NCBI GenBank assembly: GCA_947625495.1
Contig: CANQOQ010000009.1
Location: 1-64,000 of the forward strand
DNA length: 64,000 bases
Reading direction: 5' to 3'
Source of the DNA: Candidatus Gastranaerophilales bacterium
GTDB taxonomy: Bacteria; Cyanobacteriota; Vampirovibrionia; Gastranaerophilales; Gastranaerophilaceae
Within the stretch, counting starts at the first letter, position 1; every line of letters starts with the position of its first letter. A program made the translations under genes and the position numbers. This document shows positions 8,960-18,754 of the stretch, piece by piece. The notes under the pieces are model-generated. The model did no database searches and was not told where the DNA came from. It was given only the letters and a program-made list of their open reading frames with translations.

Positions 8960-9232
8960 ATGGCTTTAAAATCTATACAATTCAAAACGGAAGGCACATG
9001 CAGCGCCATGATTAATGTTGTTATTGAAGATAATAAAATTTATGATGTTGAATTTGTCGGCGGTTGTTCCGGAAATTTGCTGGGAATCAGAGAATTAATA
9101 AAAGGCATGGATATTGATTCCGTTATTTCTAAGCTTCAAGGTATTACATGCGGTTCAAAACCTACAAGCTGTCCTGACCAACTTGCCAAATGCTTAATTG
9201 AATTTAAGAAGAAAACTTTAGAAAACGTTTAA
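8960..9232 (+). CDS. TSCPD domain protein (TIGR03905 type)
   Basis: A 90-residue cytoplasmic protein with conserved cysteines in GTCSAMI, GGCSGNLLGI, GITCGSKPTSCPDQLAKC. The closing T-S-C-P-D block names the family, also found as a C-terminal domain of class II ribonucleotide reductases and probably metal-binding. As a stand-alone protein its role is unknown. It lies in the phosphate/lipid A gene run with AAGG before the ATG. Confidence 0.88.
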   Translation: MALKSIQFKTEGTCSAMINVVIEDNKIYDVEFVGGCSGNLLGIRELIKGMDIDSVISKLQGITCGSKPTSCPDQLAKCLIEFKKKTLENV

Positions 9233-9279
9233 AAATAATTTTTATTATAAAATAATATAAAAGAATATAGAGGAATAAA

Positions 9280-10095
9280 GTGTCATTAGAGTTAGAAAAT
9301 AAACAAGGATTAATAGCGGGAAACGGACAGCTCCCTGTTCAGCTTGCTAAAAATGCAAGAGATAACGGTTTTGAAGTAATTGCTGTTTCTTTGTCGTCTG
9401 ATAACAAAAATGACCTTAAAAAATACTGTTCTAAAGTATATGATTGTGCTCCCGGTGAAGTATTAAAAATAAAAAACATTTTATTGGATGAGAAAATAAA
9501 ACAGTTAACGTTTATAGGCAAAGTTTCAAAAAGCCTTGTTGTAAAACGTCCGAGATTTGATTCATTGGCAATTGAATTTTTAAAACAAGCAAAAAGATTA
9601 AATGATGATGCAATAATGCTGTTTTTAGTTGATGAGCTTGCCAAAATCGGGATTACTGTTCTTGACCAGACTATTTTTATTAAGAACTTAATGGTTCCGA
9701 GAGGTGTTCTCGGTAAAATACAGCCGACCGAAGCTATGATATCAGATGTTGAATACGGATACAAGATTGCTAAAGAAATGGGTGAACTTGATATCGGACA
9801 GTCTGTTGTTATTAAAGACAGAATGATTATGGCTATTGAAGCTATTGAAGGTACAGATAAGTGTATTAAACGCGGCTGTAAATTAGGCAAAAAAGATTCT
9901 GTTATTGTTAAAGTTTCTAAACCAAATCAAGATAAAAGGTTTGATATTCCCGCTTTCGGATTAAATACGCTTAAGACAATGAAAAAATATAAAGCAAAAC
10001 TTATTGCTGTTGAAGCAAATGAAACCATTCTTGTTGATCATAAAAAAACAATTGAGTATGCTGATAAAAATAATATTATTGTAATGGCAGTATGA
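9280..10095 (+). CDS. lpxI: UDP-2,3-diacylglucosamine pyrophosphatase LpxI
   Basis: Hydrolyses UDP-2,3-diacylglucosamine to lipid X and UMP, the fourth lipid A step, in organisms that lack LpxH. The 271 residues match the LpxI (DUF1009) family: IAGNGQLPVQLAKNARDNGF at the start, GKVSKSLV, LPV-like dinucleotide-fold segment, and the C-terminal SVVIKDRMIMAIEAIEGTD and CKLGKKDSVIVKVSKPNQD blocks. The start is GTG at 9280 with AGAGG six bases upstream. It overlaps lpxB by four bases (ATGA), so the two are translationally coupled. Confidence 0.93.
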   Translation: MSLELENKQGLIAGNGQLPVQLAKNARDNGFEVIAVSLSSDNKNDLKKYCSKVYDCAPGEVLKIKNILLDEKIKQLTFIGKVSKSLVVKRPRFDSLAIEFLKQAKRLNDDAIMLFLVDELAKIGITVLDQTIFIKNLMVPRGVLGKIQPTEAMISDVEYGYKIAKEMGELDIGQSVVIKDRMIMAIEAIEGTDKCIKRGCKLGKKDSVIVKVSKPNQDKRFDIPAFGLNTLKTMKKYKAKLIAVEANETILVDHKKTIEYADKNNIIVMAV

Positions 10096-11219
10096 AAAAA
10101 TTATTTATAATAACAGGTGAATATTCAGGGGATAAACATGCTTCGGATGTTGTAAAAGAGCTGAAAAAAATTAATCCCGATATTGAAATTGAAGCGGTAG
10201 GTGGCGAAAATCTCAGAAAACAGGGTGTAAAGTTGTTTTGTGATCATTCTAAAATGTCTGCTATGGGGTTTAATTTTAAAATAATTATGAATCATATTAC
10301 ACTAGGGAAAAGGCTTGCTAAATACTTAAAGGATGAATATAAGCCTGATATGGTGCTTCTAACTGATTATGGCGGTTTTAATTTAAATCTGTCAAAGGTC
10401 ATTTCAAAATACGGTTTTAAAATATATTATTATATTCCGCCTCAAATATGGGCTTCAAGAAGCTGGCGGATAAATACGGTTAAAAAACATATTAATAAAG
10501 TTCTTGCTATATTCCCTTTTGAAAAAGAAATGTATGAAAAAAAAGGGATAGAAGTTGAATTTGTGGGACATCCTTTATTATCCCAGCTGCCCGAGAAATC
10601 AGATAAAAATATATGCTTTGAAAACTTTGGTTTTGATAAAAATAAAAAACTAATATCAATATTTCCGGGGTCAAGAGTTTTTGAGATTAATAATTTATTA
10701 AAATTGTTTTTGGATTCTGCAAGATTAATAAAAAAACAATATAATGATGTGGAATTCGCACTTTGCCAAGCGCCAACAATAAATGATGATTTGATTTTTC
10801 CTGTTTTAAAGGAGTATGAAGATTTAAATATAAAGGTACTAAAACAAAAAAATTATGAACTTTTATCTGTATCCGATGCATTAATTCTGGCTTCGGGAAC
10901 GGTTGCTTTAGAAGCTGCACTGTATGAAACACCTATGATTATCAGTTATAAAGGACCATGGTTCTTATATTTTATCTACAGGCTTGTAAGGTGTATAAAA
11001 AGGGTATCACTTCCCAATATAATTCTCGATAAAGACATAGTTCCGGAATTAATTCAGATGAAGGCAAAATCCGACTTAATTGCCGAATATATTTTAAAAA
11101 TTTTAAATGACGAAAATTACAGAGAAGAAATGTTAAAATATTTGAAAAATGTTAAGCAAAAATTAAATGTATCCCATGCTGCAGAAAAAGTCGCAAGTAT
11201 AATAGCGGCAGATATTTAA
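10092..11219 (+). CDS. lpxB: lipid-A-disaccharide synthase LpxB
   Basis: GT19 glycosyltransferase that joins lipid X and UDP-2,3-diacylglucosamine into the lipid A disaccharide at the inner membrane face. Family landmarks: FIITGEYSGDKHASDVVKEL, AVGGENLRKQGV, MSAMGF, the central DYGGFNLNLSK, YYIPPQIWASRSWR, FVGHPL, the FPGSR loop, and the sugar-nucleotide site ASGTVALEAALYETPMII. Length (375) is normal. The ATGA overlap with lpxI and the matching function support a lipid A operon, which indicates an outer membrane. Confidence 0.94.
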   Translation: MKKLFIITGEYSGDKHASDVVKELKKINPDIEIEAVGGENLRKQGVKLFCDHSKMSAMGFNFKIIMNHITLGKRLAKYLKDEYKPDMVLLTDYGGFNLNLSKVISKYGFKIYYYIPPQIWASRSWRINTVKKHINKVLAIFPFEKEMYEKKGIEVEFVGHPLLSQLPEKSDKNICFENFGFDKNKKLISIFPGSRVFEINNLLKLFLDSARLIKKQYNDVEFALCQAPTINDDLIFPVLKEYEDLNIKVLKQKNYELLSVSDALILASGTVALEAALYETPMIISYKGPWFLYFIYRLVRCIKRVSLPNIILDKDIVPELIQMKAKSDLIAEYILKILNDENYREEMLKYLKNVKQKLNVSHAAEKVASIIAADI

Positions 11220-11345
11220 GTGTAATATTTTTATTATTATTTAAAAAATAAGTCAAATATGTTAAGATAGAACTGTAACAATTTTTTACAAAAAAGCAAA
11301 AAAATCAATTTATAGATTTATAATAAAACGTATTGGAAAAAAGTA

Positions 11346-13202
11346 ATGCAAAAAGAAACTAAAATATCTAAGATATATCCGAAAGATAGTTCTCTTCCCG
11401 AATCAAAAAAAATAACGAATCCTATAGATAACAGCGGCTTAATAGCCAAAATAAATGTTTTGGGCAGCGGAATGAATCCCGTTAAATTAACAAACGGGCT
11501 TGTTCACCATACGGAAAAATCCTACGGAGCAATTGATTATGTCGAGTTTATGAAGGATATTAATGACATAATCAAAAACCATAAAGATTTAAAAGATACA
11601 TTAAATTCATTTCACAATCTGTTTATGAACAGATTAAACTGTGCATACACTGCGTTGGGAATTATAAATGATACATCTTCAACAATTAACATTAAGTTAT
11701 TGGATAAAGGTTCTAATGTGTATTCATTTAAAGTATTTATGAATGACACTGAAAATGAAATAATAAAAGCCATAAATTCATCACAAATGTTAATATCAAA
11801 TAATTCTTCATTTTTGAATGTTCCTTCATTGACAAATGTACCTTCAGTTATTATTCCCATAGTAAATAAGGGTAAAAATATATGCGTTGCAATAGCCAGC
11901 GATTATAATATATATAATCACATAATATTATATCAAATAGCTTCATCTACATTAGGATTGCTGGTAGAAAACGATTCTCTATTGGAAAAAGTAACTCAGA
12001 GTTCAAATATGGACGGGCTTACAAATCTGTATTCACACAGGAGATTTCATGAACTGCTGTCTCAGGAACTGTCCTATGCGGATTCAAGTAAAACAAAAGT
12101 TTCCGTGCTTATATTTGATATAAACGATATGTGTCAAATCAACAGAGAATACGGTCATTCAAAAGGTGATGAAGTAATAAAAGTTGTAGCGAATAAAATT
12201 AATGAAAATATAAAAAAGCATGATATAGCGGCAAGATACGGCGGTGATAAAATATCTGTTATTTTAAGAAATACAAATGCAGAAGAAGCCAAGTATATGG
12301 CTGAGTATTTGACCTATATTTTATCTTGCTGTCTTGTTGATGATATAGGACCGGTTAATAAACTATCCGTAGGTATTGCAACATATCCCGATGATTCAAT
12401 GGACAAAGAAAAACTATTGATTTTAGCTGAGCAGGCTGTTCTTGTATCAAAAACAAAAGGATATAAAAACGGTATTTCAACGATTGTTTCTACACAGGAT
12501 TATGATTTCTGGGATGATGCAGCTTTGAATTCATTTGCCACTGTTATGGCAAAAAGACATTCACAGCTTGGTATTAATTTTGAAGAAGCATTGGTAGAAC
12601 AGTTCCAGAACGAAAATATACTTTCTCAAAATCACTTGATAGAGGTTGTAACCTCATTAGCAAGTGCAATAGATGCAAAAGATAAATATACAAAAGACCA
12701 TTCATCTTCTGTTTCAAGGTATTCCGTAGCTTTAGCAAGGGCAATAAATCTTCCCGATAAGGAAATTGAAAGAATAAAATTGGGAGCATTGCTGCATGAT
12801 ATTGGTAAAATCGGCATACCTGAAGATGTTTTATTGAAACCTTCCAAATTAACAGATGATGAATTTAAAGTAATACAACAGCATCCGTCAATAGGTGTTG
12901 AAAAAATATTAGAACCGAATCCTTTGTTGCATGATCTTATTCCGATAGTAAAATATCACCATGAACAGTGGGATGGGAATGGTTATCCTTGCAGATTAAA
13001 AGGTGAAGAAATCCCGCTTGCGGCAAGAATTGTTGCTATAGCTGATACATATCATGCACTGATAAGCGACAGACCGTACAGAAAAGGACTTGGTGTAGAA
13101 AAAGCCTGCCAGATTCTTGAAGAAGGCGCAGGTATACAATGGGATAAAGAACTTGTAAGACAATTTATTGCCATTGCACCTTCACTCGCTACTAAAATTT
13201 AG
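11346..13202 (+). CDS. GAF?-degenerate GGDEF-HD-GYP protein (predicted c-di-GMP phosphodiesterase)
   Basis: A 618-residue cytoplasmic protein. Residues about 65-210 look like a GAF-type sensor. Residues about 225-380 are a GGDEF domain whose signature reads RYGGDKI: the catalytic acidic residue is a lysine and the last position is not Phe, so cyclase activity is unlikely. Residues about 430-615 form a complete HD-GYP domain: HDIGKIGIPEDVLLKP, HHEQWDGNGYP, and IADTYHALISDRPYR. The likely job is c-di-GMP hydrolysis, with the GGDEF part as an allosteric module. The 3' end overlaps the convergent glycosyltransferase by 11 bases. Confidence 0.88.
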   Translation: MQKETKISKIYPKDSSLPESKKITNPIDNSGLIAKINVLGSGMNPVKLTNGLVHHTEKSYGAIDYVEFMKDINDIIKNHKDLKDTLNSFHNLFMNRLNCAYTALGIINDTSSTINIKLLDKGSNVYSFKVFMNDTENEIIKAINSSQMLISNNSSFLNVPSLTNVPSVIIPIVNKGKNICVAIASDYNIYNHIILYQIASSTLGLLVENDSLLEKVTQSSNMDGLTNLYSHRRFHELLSQELSYADSSKTKVSVLIFDINDMCQINREYGHSKGDEVIKVVANKINENIKKHDIAARYGGDKISVILRNTNAEEAKYMAEYLTYILSCCLVDDIGPVNKLSVGIATYPDDSMDKEKLLILAEQAVLVSKTKGYKNGISTIVSTQDYDFWDDAALNSFATVMAKRHSQLGINFEEALVEQFQNENILSQNHLIEVVTSLASAIDAKDKYTKDHSSSVSRYSVALARAINLPDKEIERIKLGALLHDIGKIGIPEDVLLKPSKLTDDEFKVIQQHPSIGVEKILEPNPLLHDLIPIVKYHHEQWDGNGYPCRLKGEEIPLAARIVAIADTYHALISDRPYRKGLGVEKACQILEEGAGIQWDKELVRQFIAIAPSLATKI

Positions 13203-13986
13203 ATTTTATATAGTAGGGAAGTTCTTTATTAATATCAAGTTTTTTTGCGGTATCTGAAAATATTTTTGATTTAAAGATATTATTTCTTGCAAGAAAATAG
13301 TTCAGACTGACTGATAAGACACCAAGACCGTACCTGCAAGAGCGAGAAAAGTTTATAGAGGAAGCTTCCGGAAAATACTTAGTCGGACAGCTTATCTCAC
13401 CTATTTTATATCCATAGTAGCAGATAAGAGCAAGCATTTCATTGTCAAAAACAAAATCATCACTGCAAGATTCCAGAGGTAAATTTTCAAGTATTTGTCT
13501 TGTAAATCCTCTGAAACCGGTGTGGTATTCTGACAAATGATGCCTGAGAAACAGATTTTCAAATGCTGTGAGAAATTTATTTGCTATATATTTATATAAC
13601 GGCATACCGCCTTCAAGAGCATTGGATAACATTCTTGAAGCTATTACTGCATCATACTCTCCGAATGCCAGCATGGAAGCTATTGCAGGTATTAGCTTAG
13701 GTGTATATTGATAATCAGGATGAAGCATTATTATAATATCCGCATCAGTTTGCAGAGCTGCCGTGTAGCAGGATTTTTGATTCGCTCCATACCCTTTGTT
13801 TTCAGAATGCGCTATTGTTTTTATATTTAAATCCAATGCTATATCTTTAGTATTATCTATAGATTTATCATCGGTCAATATAATCTCATCAACGATTTCT
13901 TTATATATTTCATTATATGTTTGTTTTAATGTTTTTTCCGCATTATATGCGGGCATTACAACTACTATTTTCTTTTTATTCAGCAT
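13192..13986 (-). CDS. family 2 glycosyltransferase (dolichol-phosphate-mannose synthase-like)
   Basis: A 264-residue GT-A fold enzyme expected to transfer a sugar from a nucleotide donor to a lipid or polysaccharide acceptor at the membrane surface. Seen: VVVMPAYNAEKTL at the start, ILTDDKSIDNT, NKGYGANQKSCY, the metal-site-like LHPDYQY, and the acceptor-side SEYHTGFRGFTRQIL. There is no C-terminal membrane segment, unlike many DPM1-type enzymes. It is a single gene convergent with the HD-GYP gene (11-base overlap), so its substrate cannot be told from context. Confidence 0.88.
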   Translation of the reverse strand: MLNKKKIVVVMPAYNAEKTLKQTYNEIYKEIVDEIILTDDKSIDNTKDIALDLNIKTIAHSENKGYGANQKSCYTAALQTDADIIIMLHPDYQYTPKLIPAIASMLAFGEYDAVIASRMLSNALEGGMPLYKYIANKFLTAFENLFLRHHLSEYHTGFRGFTRQILENLPLESCSDDFVFDNEMLALICYYGYKIGEISCPTKYFPEASSINFSRSCRYGLGVLSVSLNYFLARNNIFKSKIFSDTAKKLDINKELPYYIKSKF

Positions 13987-14120
13987 TTACTTATTATATT
14001 CTATTTTCTTAATTTTAGGTATATTATATCTATTGTTAACTTTTGTAAAAATATGATATAATTAAATAAAGTTTAGTCAGAAAGAAGTCGATTCAGACAA
14101 TGTATGTTTGGTGATAGTTA

Positions 14121-15251
14121 ATGAGTTCCTGTGAATTAAATCAAAGTTTAGATTTAGTATTAAGCTTCTTAGATAAAGAAGATAAATATACTGTACTCAT
14201 TGTTGATGACGAGGAAAACAATCTACAGCTTTTAAAGAGAACATTCAGAGGACAGTATAATTTGTTAACCGCACACAGCGGTGTGGAAGCATTAGAGGTA
14301 GTAAAACAGTACGGGGATCAAATTTCATTAATAGTAAGCGACCAAAAAATGCCGCAAATGGAAGGTACTGAATTCTTAAGAAAAGTACGTGAAACAAATC
14401 CTCAAATAATAAAAATTTTGCTGACAGGACATGTTGATACTGATATTCTTGTTTCAGCGATAAATGATTGTGATTTATTTCAGTATATTCTAAAACCTTT
14501 TGAACCGGAAGAACTTAAAATAGCCGTTGACAGAGGTATTACTAAATATTCTTTATCCAGTAATAATAAAATGTTATACAATGAACTACGAGATTTGTTT
14601 TATAAAACAATCAGATCAATTTCAAACTCACTGGATGCAAAAGATGCATATACAAACGGCCACTCTTTAAGGGTAACATTATATTCAATGATTTTGGCAC
14701 GAAAATTGAATTTTGATAAAACATATTTGGAAGATATAGAAATAGCCGGACTTTTACACGATATAGGAAAAATTGCAATGCCCCAAAGTATTTTGTGTAA
14801 AAATGGGCGGTTGACTGATGAAGAATTCATAGTAATGAAATCACATCCTACAATCGGCGCTAAAATTGTATTAAACATAAAAAAATTACAAACTATTTCC
14901 TCATGGGTAAAAACACATCATGAAAAGTGGGATGGAACAGGGTATCCTGACGGATTAAAAGGTGAAGAAATCCCGATAGCGGGAAGAATAATAGCCTTAG
15001 CTGATACTTATGATGCTATGACTTCTACAAGACCATACAGGAAGGCGCTTCCTCATGAAATTGCCATATCTGAAATAAAAAAATGGGCAGGTGTCCAATT
15101 TGACCCAAAACTGGCAGAGCTTTTTGTTTCTTTGGAAAAAGAAATTGATGAGGCAAGAAAAAATCCTGAAGCTGCTTATGAAAAATATTCTCTTTTGGGT
15201 AAAAATATTGATTTTAAAATTACGTCAGAGGCTTCTACTCAAGCGAGTTAA
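14121..15251 (+). CDS. response regulator with HD-GYP output (RpfG-like)
   Basis: A 376-residue protein. Residues about 22-140 are a receiver domain with acidic pocket DDEE, phosphoacceptor in VSDQKMPQMEG, Thr/Ser switch (LLTGH) and Lys in ILKPFEPEE. Residues about 155-345 are an HD-GYP phosphodiesterase with NGHSLRV, LLHDIGKIAMPQSIL, HHEKWDGTGYPDGLKGEEIP and ADTYDAMTSTRPYR. Phosphorylation would control c-di-GMP breakdown as in RpfG. No histidine kinase lies next to it. The ribosome site is weak. Its end overlaps dnaE by 17 bases on the opposite strand. Confidence 0.92.
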   Translation: MSSCELNQSLDLVLSFLDKEDKYTVLIVDDEENNLQLLKRTFRGQYNLLTAHSGVEALEVVKQYGDQISLIVSDQKMPQMEGTEFLRKVRETNPQIIKILLTGHVDTDILVSAINDCDLFQYILKPFEPEELKIAVDRGITKYSLSSNNKMLYNELRDLFYKTIRSISNSLDAKDAYTNGHSLRVTLYSMILARKLNFDKTYLEDIEIAGLLHDIGKIAMPQSILCKNGRLTDEEFIVMKSHPTIGAKIVLNIKKLQTISSWVKTHHEKWDGTGYPDGLKGEEIPIAGRIIALADTYDAMTSTRPYRKALPHEIAISEIKKWAGVQFDPKLAELFVSLEKEIDEARKNPEAAYEKYSLLGKNIDFKITSEASTQAS

Positions 15252-18200
15252 CTGATATTTTAATGCAATCGTTGAATTGTTTTTCAAGAGTTTGGGTCAT
15301 ATCATTTGATGCATTAATCCAGAAATTGGAATTTGCGAGAATTTTTGTTTCTGTTCCGTTATCCGTAGTTTTTATTACTAACGGGTCGGTTCCTTTAAAA
15401 TTTGCAATCAAATCTTTTATTGCAATAAGCTTTTCAAACGGGATTTCATCTGTCAGTGTAATAGTAACGATATTACTGTTTTCAACTGGTTTAACATTCT
15501 CAACTATTATTTGAGCCGAATTTTCATCACGTTTTTGATATTTACCTGATATTATAACTTTTTTTTCTTGTTCAATCAGGGAATTATAATTTTGCAGAGT
15601 TTTGTGAAATGCAACAAAATCTATTTCGCCTGTTAAATCTTCTATTTTTCCTGCTTTTAGAAATTTTGTCGGATCTTTTTTTGTAGCTATTTGTCTTACT
15701 GAGGTTAATAGTCCGCAAACGGTAACATAAGTGTCGTTTGCTATATCTTCAAGCTCATTAATATTATGAGTGGTTAAAAAGGGCAGTTTGTCTCTTATAG
15801 CTTCCAACGGGTGGCTGGTTACGTAGAATCCCAAATATTCTTTTTCAAATTCTTGTATTTCTTTATCGGTGAATTCTTCATCACTGCCAAAGAGTTCAAA
15901 AGATTGCATTTGGTAACTGTTTCCTGTTGAGTTGCCTGTTAATCCCGCAAATAAACTTACCTGCCCTAGTTCTCTTGCTTGAGTTTCTTTTGCAGCGGCA
16001 TTTAGAATATTATCTATATTATTAAACAGTTTTTTCCTTGAAGGCTCAAGACAAGTCATAGCTCCGGCTTTTGTTAAATTTTCCATTGCTTTTCTGTTAA
16101 TGAACTTAGGATTAATTCTTTGAGTAAAATCGGCAATAGACCTAAATTCACCGTTCTTTTTTCGTTCTTCTTCAATTTCTTTCAGAACGGCTTCTCCTAT
16201 ACCTTTTATGGAATTTAGCCCAAACCTGATATTATTACCGTCAGGAGTGAATTCTGAATTAGATTTATTGATGTCCGGAGGCAGTACTTTTATACCTGAT
16301 TTTTGTGCTTCGGTTATATACAATTGTATTTTTTCAAGGTCGTCTTTTGAATTTGAAAGCATTGCACATATATATTCAACGGGGTAATGTGCTTTTAAAT
16401 AAGCTGTTTGGTATGCCACAAAAGCGTAGCAGGCAGAGTGAGCACGGTTAAAACAGTAAGCTGCAAAACTTCCTATCTGATCAAACAGCTCTTTTGCATC
16501 TTCCTGTCTCATGCCTTTACTTATACATTTTTCTATAAACGGGCCTTCAAGTTTAACCAAGTCTTCGGGATGTTTTTTTGCCATTATACGGCGTACTCCG
16601 TCCGCACCGCCGAGTGTATAATCGGCAAGAACCTGAAATATTTGCATAATCTGCTCTTGATACACCATTGTACCGTATGTATCTTTTAATATATTTTCCA
16701 GTAAGGGATGTGCGTAAGTAACTTTTTGTCTTCCGTGTTTTCTTTCAACAAAGTTTTCTACCATTCCAGAACCCAATGGCCCCGGTCTAAAGAGTGCAAC
16801 AAGAGCGCCTAAATCTTCAAAAACGGTAGGCTTTAAATCTTTTACAAGTTTTTTCATGCCTGATGATTCTAACTGGAACACTCCATCCGTATCACCCGCC
16901 GATAGCATTTTAAAAGTTTTTTCATCATCCAGAGGTATTCGATTTATATCAATATCTATGCCGTGGCGTTCTTTTATCATATTTAGCGTTTGTACAATGA
17001 TTGTAAGGTTTTTCAGTCCCAAAAAGTCCATTTTTAACAGACCGATTTTTTCGCAGTCTTCCTTAGGGTATTCCGTTATTACATTTCCTTCTTTTGCATA
17101 CTGAACGGGAACTATTTCATCAAGCGGTTGATGAGATATTATTACACCTGCTGCGTGCATGCCTGTATTTTGTTTTATCCCTTCAATATTTATTGCTTCA
17201 TCTATAATCTCTCTGATTAGAGCATCTTCTTCATATACTTTTTTCAAGTCGGGAGATACTTCAAGTGCCTTGCCGATTGTCATACCGACTTCAGACGGCA
17301 CGTATTGGCTTACTCTGTTTGATATTTCAAACGGAAGGTTCATTACTCTCGCAACGGCTTTTATTGCAGCTTTTGCTGACAATGTGCCAAATGTAATAAT
17401 TTGGCAGACCTTATCTTTTCCGTATTTTTCCGTTACGTAATCAATTACACGTTCTCTGCCGTCGCCGAAATCTATATCGACATCAGGCATGCTTATACGT
17501 TCGGGGTTTAAAAATCTTTCAAACAAAAGATGATGCTCTATGGGGTCTAAGTCTGTAATACCAAGGGCGTATGCGACTAAACTGCCAGCAGCGGAGCCTC
17601 TGCCGGGGCCGACGGGAACCCCGTGTGTTTTTGCATATTTTATAAAATCCCATACTATTAAGAAGTATGCATCAAATCCCATTTTATTAATAATGCCGAG
17701 TTCATACTTATATCTTTCTTCTATCTCGGGTGTAATTGTTTCATACCTTTCATCAAGTCCTTTTCTTACAAGAAAATCAAGGTATGATGCGATAGTATGA
17801 TTTGAAGGAACGTCAAATGAAGGCAGAATGTTTTCGCCCATTTTTATAATAACGTGGCATTTATCAGCGATTACGGCCGTATTTTCTATTGCCTGTTCAA
17901 ATGTTTCACTGTCGAGCCATTTAAATGATTCTCTTAATTCCTCAGGTGTTTTTACATAAAATTCATTGTTATGGAATCTGAAACGGTTTTCTTCTTCTTT
18001 TAAAGCGTTTGTTTGAATACATAGCAGCGTATCATGCCAAGAAGCATCTTCTTTTCTTAAATAGTGGCTGTCATTTGTAATAACAAGCGGGATATCCAGT
18101 TCTTTTGCTATTTCAATTAAAGTCGGATTAGAGCGTTTCTGCTCATCAAGTCCGTGGTCTTGAAGTTCTATATAATAGTCATCTTTAAAAAGATTTTTAT

Positions 18201-18678
18201 ACCATTTTGCCGTTTCAACGGCGTTTTCTCTGCTGCTGTACAAAACATTCTGCGCAAGTTCTCCTTGAAGGCAGGCGGATAAGCATATCAGACCTTCAGA
18301 GTGCTTTTCTAGTATTTCTCTGTTGATTCTGGGCTTATAATAAAATCCGTCTATGTGTGCTATACTTACCAGTTTAACTAAGTTCTGATATCCTGTGTTG
18401 TTCTTTGCAAGTAATACCAAGTGATACAGTTCTCTGTTTGTGTTGTCCTTTTTTGTAATATCACCGTGTAATACATAAAATTCACAGCCCAAAATAATCT
18501 TAAATTGAGCATCTTTTGCCAGTCTGTATAATTCTATGGCACCATACATAACCCCGTGGTCGGTAACGGCAACGGCTTCAAAATTATTTTCCTGAGCAAA
18601 CTTAATCAGTTCTTTATTTCTGATTGCCCCATCCAGTAAACTGTACTCACTGTGCACATGTAAAGGCACATAACGCAT
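15235..18678 (-). CDS. dnaE: DNA polymerase III alpha subunit
   Basis: Replicative DNA polymerase catalytic subunit, 1147 residues, normal for the DnaE1 type. The N-terminal PHP domain opens with YVPLHVHSEYSLLDG and holds TDHGVMYG. The C-family polymerase core has GPGRGSAAGSLVAYALGI and the catalytic aspartates in PDVDIDFGDGR, and the fingers region has QTAYLKAHYP. After the helix-hairpin-helix region (GLNSIKGIGE) an OB fold near residue 990 begins at TVCGLLTSVRQ. The gene overlaps the response regulator gene tail-to-tail by 17 bases; mtaB lies downstream of other genes, 76 bases before this start on the other side. Confidence 0.97.
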   Translation of the reverse strand: MRYVPLHVHSEYSLLDGAIRNKELIKFAQENNFEAVAVTDHGVMYGAIELYRLAKDAQFKIILGCEFYVLHGDITKKDNTNRELYHLVLLAKNNTGYQNLVKLVSIAHIDGFYYKPRINREILEKHSEGLICLSACLQGELAQNVLYSSRENAVETAKWYKNLFKDDYYIELQDHGLDEQKRSNPTLIEIAKELDIPLVITNDSHYLRKEDASWHDTLLCIQTNALKEEENRFRFHNNEFYVKTPEELRESFKWLDSETFEQAIENTAVIADKCHVIIKMGENILPSFDVPSNHTIASYLDFLVRKGLDERYETITPEIEERYKYELGIINKMGFDAYFLIVWDFIKYAKTHGVPVGPGRGSAAGSLVAYALGITDLDPIEHHLLFERFLNPERISMPDVDIDFGDGRERVIDYVTEKYGKDKVCQIITFGTLSAKAAIKAVARVMNLPFEISNRVSQYVPSEVGMTIGKALEVSPDLKKVYEEDALIREIIDEAINIEGIKQNTGMHAAGVIISHQPLDEIVPVQYAKEGNVITEYPKEDCEKIGLLKMDFLGLKNLTIIVQTLNMIKERHGIDIDINRIPLDDEKTFKMLSAGDTDGVFQLESSGMKKLVKDLKPTVFEDLGALVALFRPGPLGSGMVENFVERKHGRQKVTYAHPLLENILKDTYGTMVYQEQIMQIFQVLADYTLGGADGVRRIMAKKHPEDLVKLEGPFIEKCISKGMRQEDAKELFDQIGSFAAYCFNRAHSACYAFVAYQTAYLKAHYPVEYICAMLSNSKDDLEKIQLYITEAQKSGIKVLPPDINKSNSEFTPDGNNIRFGLNSIKGIGEAVLKEIEEERKKNGEFRSIADFTQRINPKFINRKAMENLTKAGAMTCLEPSRKKLFNNIDNILNAAAKETQARELGQVSLFAGLTGNSTGNSYQMQSFELFGSDEEFTDKEIQEFEKEYLGFYVTSHPLEAIRDKLPFLTTHNINELEDIANDTYVTVCGLLTSVRQIATKKDPTKFLKAGKIEDLTGEIDFVAFHKTLQNYNSLIEQEKKVIISGKYQKRDENSAQIIVENVKPVENSNIVTITLTDEIPFEKLIAIKDLIANFKGTDPLVIKTTDNGTETKILANSNFWINASNDMTQTLEKQFNDCIKISVNSLE

Positions 18679-18754
18679 TTGTCCGTATCCCTTTATCCCA
18701 ACTTACATTTATAATTTATCACAATTCTTTTATCATTGTAAATTAAAGATGTTG

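Noticed and set aside
9339-9890. 183-codon minus-strand open frame inside lpxI
   Set aside because: Antisense to a clear lpxI gene and without own features.
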